The notes below the pieces were generated by a model. It saw only the letters and a program-made list of their open reading frames with translations. It was not told the DNA's origin and searched no databases. The translations under genes and the position numbers were made by a program. A stretch of DNA of 64,000 bases. Source: Woeseiaceae bacterium. Lineage in GTDB: Bacteria > Pseudomonadota > Gammaproteobacteria > Steroidobacterales > Woeseiaceae. Of the stretch, positions 1 through 7,924 are shown piece after piece; within the stretch, counting starts at the first letter, position 1; each line of letters opens with the position of its first letter. The stretch is from NCBI GenBank assembly GCA_011772865.1, contig WVYQ01000009.1, positions 137,800-201,799 on the forward strand, given 5' to 3'.

Positions 1-43
1 CAGCCAGAACCTGGTTGTCCAGACTAAGAATTAACCGTGCCAT
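1..43 (-). CDS. FHA-domain protein, N-terminal fragment (runs off left edge)
   Basis: Reading the minus strand from an ATG at 43-41 gives MARLILSLDNQVLA before the window ends. This is typical of the first beta-strand of bacterial FHA (phosphothreonine-binding) proteins, which often begin M-x-K/R-L-I-L-S-x-D-x-x-V-L. The gene would follow the PP2C phosphatase (159-986) and the CHASE2 kinase (1017-3116) on the same strand, and kinase, phosphatase and FHA genes are commonly grouped. Only 14 residues are visible, so the family call rests on a short match plus context; the rest of the protein lies outside the window. Confidence 0.5.
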   Translation of the reverse strand, partial: MARLILSLDNQVLA

Positions 44-158
44 GTCACCGTTCTCAGTGAGACCAAATCAAAAACAGGGTGTCTGTCGACGCAGGAAAGG
101 CGGGCTGCGGTGCAGCCGTCTCGCTCCAGTAACTGACAATCTCCAAACCCCTGCACCC

Positions 159-986
159 TTACGTGCGGAACATGCGGGCAAGCTTTGCGAAGATACCCTT
201 CTTCGCAGCGAACGGCGCGATGACCTGTGCTAGCTGGACCGAAACGTTGTCACGTCCGCCGTGGTCATTTGCCAATTCAATCAATTGCTTACCAACGATA
301 TCAAGACTAGCATCAAAACTGCTGATAGTTAAGTGAATTTCTTCATCTTCCACCATATCGGGCAGACCATCCGAACACAGCAGGTAGACGTCCTCCGGCA
401 GCACCTCGTACTCGTGCACCTCGACCTCGACAGTCGGTTCCACGCCGAGTGCCCGGGTCACATAATTCCGATTGGTCGAGCGTTGAGCCTCTTCCGCCGA
501 ATAGAACCCGCGATCCACGAGTTCCTGCAGCAGCGAGTGATCAAGGGTCAGTTGATCGAACTGGCCGCCGCGCAGACGGTAGGCCCGGGAATCTCCGACG
601 TGGGCGATCGACACCTTGTTGTCGTAGAACATGCAGGCAACGATTGTGGTTCCCATACCCTCGCAGTGCGTCTGGCTCTGTGCCGTCTGGAAAATGATCT
701 TGTTGGCCCGGTATACCGCGTCCCTGAGCACAATTGACTGGCGCATCAGGCCGCTGTGCGGATCGATTTCGTCCCGGTTCTCGCGGCCAGCGCCTTCGGT
801 CGCAAGTTCAGAGACGATCTGCACCGCGATACCGCTGGCCACTTCGCCGGCGTTGTAACCGCCCATTCCGTCGGCGAGCACCATCAGGCCGATGTCAGGA
901 TCGGACCCAATGGCATCTTCGTTGTGATCGCGGACCCGGCCGGTGTCCGTGATTTCAGCGAATTCAATTTTTCCGCGGAGGTTCAT
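159..986 (-). CDS. PP2C-family serine/threonine phosphatase
   Basis: This 275-residue protein has the full PP2C (Stp1/PrpC-type) metal-dependent phosphatase motif set. It shows RDHNEDA near residue 18, LADGMGGYNAGEVAS near 36, GTTIVACMF, AHVGDSRAYRLRGG, LLLCSDG-type LLCSDGLPDMV, and the late motif GGRDNVSVQL that carries the last metal-binding Asp. Length is normal for the catalytic domain alone, with no membrane segment, so it should be cytosolic. It probably dephosphorylates Ser/Thr residues phosphorylated by the adjacent kinase, whose gene ends 30 bases upstream on the same strand. The arrangement suggests co-transcription of kinase, phosphatase and the FHA gene at the left edge. Substrates are unknown. 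Confidence 0.93.
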   Translation of the reverse strand: MNLRGKIEFAEITDTGRVRDHNEDAIGSDPDIGLMVLADGMGGYNAGEVASGIAVQIVSELATEGAGRENRDEIDPHSGLMRQSIVLRDAVYRANKIIFQTAQSQTHCEGMGTTIVACMFYDNKVSIAHVGDSRAYRLRGGQFDQLTLDHSLLQELVDRGFYSAEEAQRSTNRNYVTRALGVEPTVEVEVHEYEVLPEDVYLLCSDGLPDMVEDEEIHLTISSFDASLDIVGKQLIELANDHGGRDNVSVQLAQVIAPFAAKKGIFAKLARMFRT

Positions 987-1016
987 TCTGGTGCGTACCG
1001 TTTCTCGTTCTCAGGC

Positions 1017-3116
1017 CTAGGAAAAACGCGCACAATTGCGCAACGCGATCGCCATCTCGGCGCCGCATGAGAACCTATCTTTGGGTTTCTTGGCAAGAGC
1101 TTTGGCCAGAACCGTATCAATCGTCTGCGGAATTCCGGCTCGTCGTTTCGATATCGGCGCCGGATCTTCCGAAGTAATCTTCGTCATCAGCACCGCGATA
1201 TTCGTCGCATGAAAAGGCACTTCTCCTGCCAATAGCTCGTACAGGGTAACACCAAGCGAAAACAAGTCCGAGTGCCCCGTGAGGTCGTCCGCGTTGAGCT
1301 GTTCCGGCGACATGTACATGGGTGTACCGAGCACGATACCGGTCTTGGTGGCGTTACCATCGGTCAGCCGGGCGACACCGAAGTCCGTGATCTTCAGAGA
1401 GCCTTCCTTGGGGTTGTACAGCAGGTTCGCAGGCTTGATGTCGCGATGGATGACACCCTGGTTGTGGGCGTAGTCGAGCGCTTCGGCGGTCTGGGCACAG
1501 AGTTCGAGAGCACGTTTCGGCGCGAGCAGCTTTTTCGGGTCCGTAAACTTCTTCAGCGGAATTCCGGGAATGAACTCCATCGCGATGTAAGCAAGGCCCT
1601 TGTCCTCGCCGGCATCGAAGACCGTGATGATATTTGGATGCGCCAGTCGTCCTGCAGATTCGGCTTCCCGATAGAAGCGCAGCCGCGCTTCCTTCAGTTC
1701 CTCATCCTCGAATTCTTTCTCGATCGGGATAGCCTTCAGCGCCACCGGCCGATTGATTCGTGGATCTTTGGCGAGGTATACGGCGCCCATTGCACCGCGT
1801 CCGATACGGCGCTCGATGACGTACCGTCCCAGGCGTTGCGGTCCAGCGCTTGCCTCGTGCTTGCCGGGCAGACCCGAGCCCTGCGCACCATGCGTGCGCT
1901 TCATCCACTCGAGGACGGCCTCCGCGCGCTCCGGCTTGGCTTGTTCTTCGAAGGCCAGGGAGAGCTTGTACATGATATTTGCGACTGTCTCGGACGGCGG
2001 ACAACGGCGGAATTCAGCGAACGCGGGTTCAAGGCGTCCTGCCGCCAGGAAATCGCTGCCGCGCTTGAAGGCATCCTGGACTTCCTTCTTTTCGTCACCG
2101 ACGAGCCAGAAACTCAGTATTGCGACGCCGGCGAAGATAAGCAGCGGTCGACCGAGATCGATGCGAGCGTGCAGCACGTATAGCATCAACGTCTCGATGA
2201 GCAGCAGAATAACGATTCCCACTCCCGCCATGACCGCGATGTCCTTGCGTGATCGGTCCGGCAGGAACAACACTGCGATGATGGCCAGCAGTGCAGGGGC
2301 AAGCCACTCCATCGCTTTGACCCACGCAGGTGCAATGATCATCCGGTCCTGTTCGACACTTGCGAGCGAGGCCGCTACGATTTCGGAAGTGGTTACGAAC
2401 TGGCGCGACGGCAACATCGCAACCGCTCCAACGAGTGCGGGTGATGCGTCAACGAATACGGTTGCGCCGACCAATGGTGACTTGTCCGAGACCGGATCGA
2501 GCAGATCGTCGACATCTACTCGCGGCAACTCCGGGTAGTTCGACAGGTAGATCGCGTTTTCGCTGCCCGACATACCTTGATGTGAACTTGCGTCGTCACT
2601 ATCGAAGGCTACAGCCAGTGGCAATGACGGTGACATGACGCCGTTATTCAGTTGCCACAATGCCGATCGCCTGAGAATGCCATCGCTGTCCGGGTTGATC
2701 TCGACGAAGCCATGACGCGCTGCGAGGTCGGCAAGGCGATTGTGAGTCGGTACGTAGATCGGCAGCGTCGCGTTGAGGGCCGCAGCCCAGGCGGGCAGAT
2801 CCTGATGGTCGGGTATCTCCGGGGGCTGAGTTATGACGATGCGTCTCGCGCCCGCAGCTGCCAGTACTTCGACAATCCTGCCATATTTCGCAGTGGTCTC
2901 GTCGTTGGTCGAATCGGCAGCATCGATGCTCACGATGACCGCGTTCTCGAGGGGCTTGTTCGGCAAGTGACCCGCAAGCTGGTCGTACAGGATGCGGTCT
3001 GCCGCAACGAACCACTGCGCAAGGGGGCCGTATACGAGCAGCAGCAGCACGCTGACGAAACTCAGCGCGATTGCACGGTTACGTTTTTGTTTTTGCTGCG
3101 ATTTCAACGCGGTCAA
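1017..3116 (-). CDS. CHASE2-domain transmembrane serine/threonine protein kinase
   Basis: The 699-residue protein starts with a membrane segment (about 15-35), followed by a periplasmic CHASE2-like sensor domain (about 38-260; note RILYDQLAG near 41 and the VIVSID strand). Three hydrophobic segments follow (about 271-286, 293-314, 323-340), then a helical TPR-like linker (345-405) and a C-terminal Hanks-type kinase. The kinase keeps the P-loop GRGAMGAVYLAK (439-450), the ATP-binding Lys461, HRDIKPANLL from 557 and DFG 578-580, so it should be active. CHASE2 is normally an extracellular sensor that signals to cytoplasmic output domains. The neighbouring PP2C gene probably encodes the opposing phosphatase. 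The signal sensed is unknown. Confidence 0.92.
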   Translation of the reverse strand: MTALKSQQKQKRNRAIALSFVSVLLLLVYGPLAQWFVAADRILYDQLAGHLPNKPLENAVIVSIDAADSTNDETTAKYGRIVEVLAAAGARRIVITQPPEIPDHQDLPAWAAALNATLPIYVPTHNRLADLAARHGFVEINPDSDGILRRSALWQLNNGVMSPSLPLAVAFDSDDASSHQGMSGSENAIYLSNYPELPRVDVDDLLDPVSDKSPLVGATVFVDASPALVGAVAMLPSRQFVTTSEIVAASLASVEQDRMIIAPAWVKAMEWLAPALLAIIAVLFLPDRSRKDIAVMAGVGIVILLLIETLMLYVLHARIDLGRPLLIFAGVAILSFWLVGDEKKEVQDAFKRGSDFLAAGRLEPAFAEFRRCPPSETVANIMYKLSLAFEEQAKPERAEAVLEWMKRTHGAQGSGLPGKHEASAGPQRLGRYVIERRIGRGAMGAVYLAKDPRINRPVALKAIPIEKEFEDEELKEARLRFYREAESAGRLAHPNIITVFDAGEDKGLAYIAMEFIPGIPLKKFTDPKKLLAPKRALELCAQTAEALDYAHNQGVIHRDIKPANLLYNPKEGSLKITDFGVARLTDGNATKTGIVLGTPMYMSPEQLNADDLTGHSDLFSLGVTLYELLAGEVPFHATNIAVLMTKITSEDPAPISKRRAGIPQTIDTVLAKALAKKPKDRFSCGAEMAIALRNCARFS

Positions 3117-3315
3117 TATCCTTTTCGAGGCCGCAAGTATAGGAAAACGCAGCGATTAGTTATGAGATAGGGTTGGCATTTTTTTATGTAACAACCAACG
3201 CTGGAAGCGGTGCTACCATTGGCCTCCAGACCTGGCCGACAGGGCACGGAGCCGCGCGAAACTCCGTCGTTGCGGCCGCTTGCACAAAAATACGTTTAAA
3301 ATCAACAGTATAGCG

Positions 3316-4656
3316 ATGGCCAAGCCCAAAACTGCTTACGTTTGCTCGGAGTGCGGTGCCCACAGCGTCAAATGGGCCGGTCAGTGCCCGGAATGCACTG
3401 CCTGGAACACGCTGGCCGAGGTCCGATTTGCTGCCTCGAAGGTCCCGGCTGAAGGGGCGCCGGTTGCCTCGGGCATCGATATGCTTCCCGATGACCTCGA
3501 GCGCCGGCACGTAACGGGATTCGCTGAATTCGACCGCGTTTTGGGAGGAGGGCTTGTGCCCGGCGCCGTAACCCTTCTCGGTGGCGATCCCGGGGTCGGC
3601 AAGTCAACATTGCTGCAACAGATTGCGGCGAACCTCGCCGCTGATCTCAAGGTGCTGTACGCCACCGGGGAAGAATCGTTGCGGCAGGTGGGCCAGCGGG
3701 CGCAGCGGCTCGGATTGGCGCCGGACGAACTCAAATTACTGGCTGATACGTCGCTCGACAATGTGCTGGAGCAGGCGCGGACGGTTTCCGCCAGCGTCGT
3801 CGTGGTCGACTCGATACAGACCATGGCCAGCCTGGAATTGCCGTCTGCGCCGGGATCCGTAGCCCAGCTGCGCGAGTGCGTCGGCCGCATCGTGCAATTC
3901 GCCAAGCAGAACGAAGTCTCGGTCTTCATCATCGGGCATGTGACCAAGGAAGGGGCGATCGCAGGTCCGCGCGTCGTCGAGCATATGGTCGACACGGTGC
4001 TCTATTTCGAAAGTGATCCGGCCAGCCGATACACCTTGATTCGGTCAGTGAAGAATCGGTTTGGCGCGAGCGGGGAGATGGGCGTGTTTGCGATGACGGG
4101 AGAGGGCTTTCGCCAGGTGCGCAATCCGTCAGCGATTTTTTTGTCGCGGGAATCGGCCGCAGAGCCGGGAAGCATCGTCTCCGTTGCCTGGGAAGGCAGC
4201 CGCCCTTTGCTTGTTGAAATACAGGCCCTTGTCGCCGACGGTGCCACCTCCTATCCCAAGCGTCTCGCGACAGGCATCGACCAGAATCGTCTCGCTTTAT
4301 TGCTGGCCGTCCTGCAACGGCACGGCGATATTGCGCTCGGCCCCGAGGACGTTTTCGTCAACGTGGTTGGGGGGCTGCGCATCGGTGAAACGGCGGTAGA
4401 TCTGCCGGCGCTGCTGGCGATCGTGTCGAGCTTTCGTGACCGGCACTGTGCGGAAGGGCTCGTCAGCTTCGGAGAGGTTGGACTGGCCGGCGAGATACGG
4501 CCGGTGCGATTCGGCGAGGAACGCGTTGCGGCCGCCGCCAAGCAAGGGTTTACGCGCGCACTGGTGCCGGCGGCCAACGTTCCCAGGAAAGCACCCGAGG
4601 GTATCGAGATCGTGCCGATCAGGCGCGTCCGGCAAGCGATAGAGGAGGCGTTCTAG
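3316..4656 (+). CDS. radA: DNA repair protein RadA (Sms)
   Basis: RadA is a RecA-like ATPase that promotes branch migration of recombination intermediates. The ATG at 3316 gives the family start MAKPKTAYVCSEC, so an upstream in-frame ATG at 3280 is not used here. The 446-residue protein has a four-cysteine zinc finger (C10, C13, C24, C27), a Walker A GGDPGVGKST (89-98), the RadA-specific KNRFG motif (VKNRFGASGEMGVF) and a C-terminal Lon-like domain. All diagnostic motifs are intact. It ends convergently on the CorC-like gene; the two stop codons overlap (4653-4656). Confidence 0.97.
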   Translation: MAKPKTAYVCSECGAHSVKWAGQCPECTAWNTLAEVRFAASKVPAEGAPVASGIDMLPDDLERRHVTGFAEFDRVLGGGLVPGAVTLLGGDPGVGKSTLLQQIAANLAADLKVLYATGEESLRQVGQRAQRLGLAPDELKLLADTSLDNVLEQARTVSASVVVVDSIQTMASLELPSAPGSVAQLRECVGRIVQFAKQNEVSVFIIGHVTKEGAIAGPRVVEHMVDTVLYFESDPASRYTLIRSVKNRFGASGEMGVFAMTGEGFRQVRNPSAIFLSRESAAEPGSIVSVAWEGSRPLLVEIQALVADGATSYPKRLATGIDQNRLALLLAVLQRHGDIALGPEDVFVNVVGGLRIGETAVDLPALLAIVSSFRDRHCAEGLVSFGEVGLAGEIRPVRFGEERVAAAAKQGFTRALVPAANVPRKAPEGIEIVPIRRVRQAIEEAF

Positions 4657-5930
4657 CCTTCTATGGCCGCGGGTTCGGGAAGCCGGAGCCCTATGCGAAC
4701 CGTCCGAATGCGCGTGTCATCGGACTCGACGATTTCTATCGGGTAGCCGCTTATTTTCAGGCACGTTCGCGGCGCGGGAATCGTTTCGAGCCGCTCCACG
4801 ATGAGCCCATTGATTGTCTTCGGCCCGTCGGTCGGCAGTTGCCAGTTTTGCGAGCGGTTGAGCTCACGGATGTTGGCCGATGCATCGACCAGCCAGGCAT
4901 TGGCGCTCTCCCTGATGACGTCTTCATCATCGCCCGGGCCGGTCGTGAATTCACCCACGATCTCTTCGAGAATATCCTCGAGCGTCACAATCCCCTGGAT
5001 GTCGCCGTACTCGTCGACAACGAACGCAATCCGCTGACGCCGACGCTGGAATTGAACGAGCTGGTTACTGAGCGACGTACCCTCGGGCACAAAGTAGGGC
5101 TCGTCGAGAACTCTCATCAACGCGTCATGGTCGATCGTTTGCGTCGCGATATTCGCCAGTTTTCTGAGGTGCAGGATGCCGATGATGTTGTCGATATTGT
5201 CGCGGTAGACGGGTAGACGTGTGTGTTCGCTCTGGCTGATTATGCGTTGAACTTCCTCGTCGCCGTCATCGAGATCGATGCCCACGATTTCGTTGTGCGG
5301 CACCATGACGTCGTCGACGGTGACCTTTTCGAGATCGAGGATACTGATGAGCATCTCGCGATAGCGATTCGATATGCGGCTGCCTGCCTCATATACGAGC
5401 GTGCGCAACTCTTCTCGTGTCAGAGCCTGGAGTTCGGTACCGCCCTGGCGGACTCCGACGAGGAAAAGCACGCCATTCGATGCGGCATTGGTCAACCAGA
5501 CAATCGGATACGTGATCTTGAGCAGAGGGTAATAGACGAACGAGGCCGGAAAGGCGAGTTTTTCAGGATGCAGTGCGGCCAGCGTTTTTGGCGCGGCCTC
5601 GGAGAAAATCAGCACGACCAGGGTCAGCAGCAACGTGCCGAGCGCAACCGCCGGTTCGCCGCCGAGTTTCAGCGCAATGATCGCTACGAGTGAAGCGGCC
5701 GAGAAATTGACGAGATTGTTGCCGAGGAGAATCAGGCCGATCAGCCGATCCGGGCGCTGCAAGAGACTCTCGGCGAGCATGGCGCCGCGATGGCCTTCAC
5801 GCGCCTTGTGGCGCAGCTGGTAGCGATTCAGGCTCATTAATGCTGTTTCCGAGCCCGAGAAGAAGGCCGAAAGTACCAGTAATGTGGCGAGCAGTCCGAA
5901 CAGGGCTGCTAGGGGAACGTCATCGCCCAA
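4653..5930 (-). CDS. CNNM/CorC-HlyC family membrane protein (DUF21-CBS-CBS-CorC_HlyC), YfjD-like
   Basis: The protein has 425 residues. An N-terminal DUF21 membrane domain (about 1-180) with hydrophobic segments starts at PLAALFGLLATLLVLSAFFS and contains the FSGSETALMSLNRY motif. Two CBS domains follow (roughly 200-325, with MVPHNEIVGID and VDEYGDIQGIVTLEDILEEI). The C-terminal CorC_HlyC domain (about 345-420) is the last part. Proteins of this build are linked to Mg2+/Co2+ efflux, and the CBS pair probably senses nucleotides. In E. coli the equivalent yfjD (corE) lies beside ypjD and ffh, and the same two neighbours occur here, so this is likely the same locus. Transport specificity cannot be read from the sequence. 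Confidence 0.92.
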   Translation of the reverse strand: MGDDVPLAALFGLLATLLVLSAFFSGSETALMSLNRYQLRHKAREGHRGAMLAESLLQRPDRLIGLILLGNNLVNFSAASLVAIIALKLGGEPAVALGTLLLTLVVLIFSEAAPKTLAALHPEKLAFPASFVYYPLLKITYPIVWLTNAASNGVLFLVGVRQGGTELQALTREELRTLVYEAGSRISNRYREMLISILDLEKVTVDDVMVPHNEIVGIDLDDGDEEVQRIISQSEHTRLPVYRDNIDNIIGILHLRKLANIATQTIDHDALMRVLDEPYFVPEGTSLSNQLVQFQRRRQRIAFVVDEYGDIQGIVTLEDILEEIVGEFTTGPGDDEDVIRESANAWLVDASANIRELNRSQNWQLPTDGPKTINGLIVERLETIPAPRTCLKISGYPIEIVESDDTRIRTVRIGLRLPEPAAIEG

Positions 5931-6004
5931 AGAAAGGCTACCTCCGGTAACGCAATACGGGTCCAGTTCAGCAGGACCGATTCAGGCTGTCAAGAAACCA
6001 GGTC

Positions 6005-6811
6005 TCAACCCCAGCTGCGGTTCAGCAACTCCTCGAGAACGAAGCGGGCGCCGAAGTAGGCGAGGCACAAAAACGCGAAACCCCAGAGATAGAGATAAAC
6101 GGCGCGCCTGCCACGCCAACCGGCAAACAGGCGCCCCGCAATGAGAATGCCGAATAGCGAGAGGGCAAGCAGCGAAAACGCGGTCTTGTGAACGAGATGC
6201 TGCGCGAACAGGTTTTCAACGAACGCGAAACCGGAAAGCACTGCGATCAGCAGGACCAGGAACCCGGCCGTAGTCACGGTGAATAGCATCTTCTCGGTCG
6301 TTTCGAGCGGCGCAAACAGCTGATTGCCCGATGAAAGCTTGCCTGCTTTCAGGCGCCGGTCCTGGACCAGCGCGTAAACGGCGACAATGGCGCCAACGGT
6401 CAACAGGCCGTAGGCGAACATCGCGATCAATATGTGCGCCTGGAGCTGCCACGAGAGACCGGACGCAGCTGTGACATCGGGCTGGGATTCGAACGGTATG
6501 GCTGCGATTGCGGCGAGCAGGAGCAGGCCCGCGGTCATGCCCCTGAGCGCCGGGTTGATCGCGCCGATCAGCCCGATGAGCGCGAGCTGCAGGCCGATCA
6601 GGGAAACGGCTCCGGCGAGCGACACGCTGAGGCCGTGGGCCTGGCGGATTTCGACAAACAGGGTCTGCCCGTGGAGCAGGAGCCCCGCCGCCGCTAGGCC
6701 CACCGCAAGTATGAGCAATAGCCTTGCCCGAGCGCTGAATTTGGGCAATCGGGAAAGCGCAAAAGCTACGGCTGACAAGAGATACAGCAAGAGAATTGTG
6801 ATTTGAAACAC
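6005..6811 (-). CDS. ypjD: Cytochrome c assembly (CcsA/CcmC-like) inner membrane protein, YpjD-type
   Basis: The 268-residue protein is almost entirely hydrophobic, with about eight predicted membrane segments. It ends with the segment YLYLWGFAFLCLAYFGARFVLEELL, which resembles the end of YpjD proteins. It belongs to the CcsA/CcmC cytochrome c assembly superfamily; YpjD itself has no firmly assigned role. In many gammaproteobacteria ypjD sits directly upstream of and divergent to ffh. Here the orientation is kept, but ffh begins about 4 kb away with three extra genes between. The gene lies 74 bases downstream of the CorC-like gene's start, on the same strand. Confidence 0.85.
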   Translation of the reverse strand: MFQITILLLYLLSAVAFALSRLPKFSARARLLLILAVGLAAAGLLLHGQTLFVEIRQAHGLSVSLAGAVSLIGLQLALIGLIGAINPALRGMTAGLLLLAAIAAIPFESQPDVTAASGLSWQLQAHILIAMFAYGLLTVGAIVAVYALVQDRRLKAGKLSSGNQLFAPLETTEKMLFTVTTAGFLVLLIAVLSGFAFVENLFAQHLVHKTAFSLLALSLFGILIAGRLFAGWRGRRAVYLYLWGFAFLCLAYFGARFVLEELLNRSWG

Positions 6812-6890
6812 AGAAACCGACCGGGGCTTTTTCTAACGTTTCGTTGGATGAATCTTCCCACAGGGCGATGTTCAATAGAACCCCAACGGC

Positions 6891-7658
6891 ATGCGTATTC
6901 GAATTCTTGGTTGTAGCGGCGGCATCGGCGCGGGTTCGCGCACGTCGGCATTGCTTGTCGACGACGATGTTCTGATCGATGCCGGCACCGGCATCGGCGA
7001 CCTGTCGCTCGAAGAGATCGACTCGATTCGCCACGTTTTCCTGACTCATGCGCATCTCGATCACGTGGCCGGACTTCCCATGCTTGTCGACTGCGTCTTC
7101 GACGAAAACTTCGATAAACCCCTTACCGTCTACGCACGTGAAGAAACACTGCGGGCCATTCAGGATCATCTGTTCAATGACGTGATCTGGCCGGATTTTT
7201 CGAAATTGCCCTCGGCGGCGAACCCGATGTTGCGCTATCAAGTCTGCAGTCCGGGGGACACGATCACGATCGATCACCGGAGCTTCTATGCGGTCGACGT
7301 CATGCACACGGTCCCGACGCTGGGCTACACCGTGCAGAATTCGGGTGGCGTCTTCGCGGTGAGCGGCGACACGAAGACAAACGAGACACTTTGGCCTGTT
7401 CTTAATGCCTGTGACGATCTCAAAGTCCTCGTCATCGAGGTCTCGTTCCCGGACGAGATGGAAGCACTCGCCAACGATGCGGGTCACTACTGCCCGAAGA
7501 CGCTCGCCAAGGACCTCGAGCGTCTGGAGCACGATCCCGAGATCTGGCTGACAGGCATGAAGCCGGGCGAAGAGCAGCGCATCCTGAAGCAGGTCATCAA
7601 GGCGGCACCTGGAAAGCATATCCAGATGCTATCCCGTGGCACTGTTCTGACTGTTTGA
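6891..7658 (+). CDS. Metallo-beta-lactamase-fold hydrolase, class II 3',5'-cyclic-nucleotide phosphodiesterase-like
   Basis: The 255-residue protein starts MRIRILGCSGGIGAGSRTSA and carries the MBL zinc motif THAHLDHVAG (H53, H55, D57, H58). Further metal-ligand regions are DVMHTVPTLGYTV, AVSGDTKTN and the NDAGHYCPKTLAKDL segment. The start, the wording around HAHLDH and the overall length match proteins annotated as class II cyclic-nucleotide phosphodiesterases (cAMP hydrolysis). Other small MBL hydrolases have the same fold, so the substrate is not proven. No signal peptide is seen, so it should be cytoplasmic. It is the first gene of the accessory stretch between ypjD and ffh. Confidence 0.75.
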   Translation: MRIRILGCSGGIGAGSRTSALLVDDDVLIDAGTGIGDLSLEEIDSIRHVFLTHAHLDHVAGLPMLVDCVFDENFDKPLTVYAREETLRAIQDHLFNDVIWPDFSKLPSAANPMLRYQVCSPGDTITIDHRSFYAVDVMHTVPTLGYTVQNSGGVFAVSGDTKTNETLWPVLNACDDLKVLVIEVSFPDEMEALANDAGHYCPKTLAKDLERLEHDPEIWLTGMKPGEEQRILKQVIKAAPGKHIQMLSRGTVLTV

Positions 7659-7924
7659 TTTCAAACATTTAGAAGCTATTTCTCAAGCAATTTCAGCAAA
7701 ATCCACGACGTGGAGGATGCTATTTGCGAAACTTAAAGCGGTTTCAATGAAGTGCTCCCGCAGAATCGCGGAGCGGGCGCTCCTTGCAATAGCGGCCGGT
7801 CAAGCCGGCAGTTCTGATAAGTTCTGAGAGACTGCTTTCGGCCAAAAGCGGAGAATCAAAACTCTGAAATTCACGAACGCGATGGCACTCTGTGGCAAGT
7901 TGATGACTGCAGAAGCCCCATTTT
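7659..7924. other. Intergenic stretch, AT-richer, no gene seen
   Basis: These 266 bases separate convergent genes (the MBL hydrolase and the TIR protein). Base composition becomes visibly AT-richer here and stays so through the TIR gene. A weak hairpin (CTCCCGC around 7758 with GCGGAG about six bases later) is present. A 26-codon ATG reading frame from 7747 has no recognisable product and is not called. No T-rich terminator is clear. Confidence 0.4.

Noticed and set aside
1272-2183. 303-codon plus-strand frame opposite the CHASE2 kinase
   Set aside because: Antisense to the kinase catalytic region and without recognisable features.
6216-7619. Open frame of 467 codons on the minus strand opposite the MBL hydrolase
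   Set aside because: It runs antisense to a gene with intact zinc motifs, then into ypjD in another frame; its residues show no family features.
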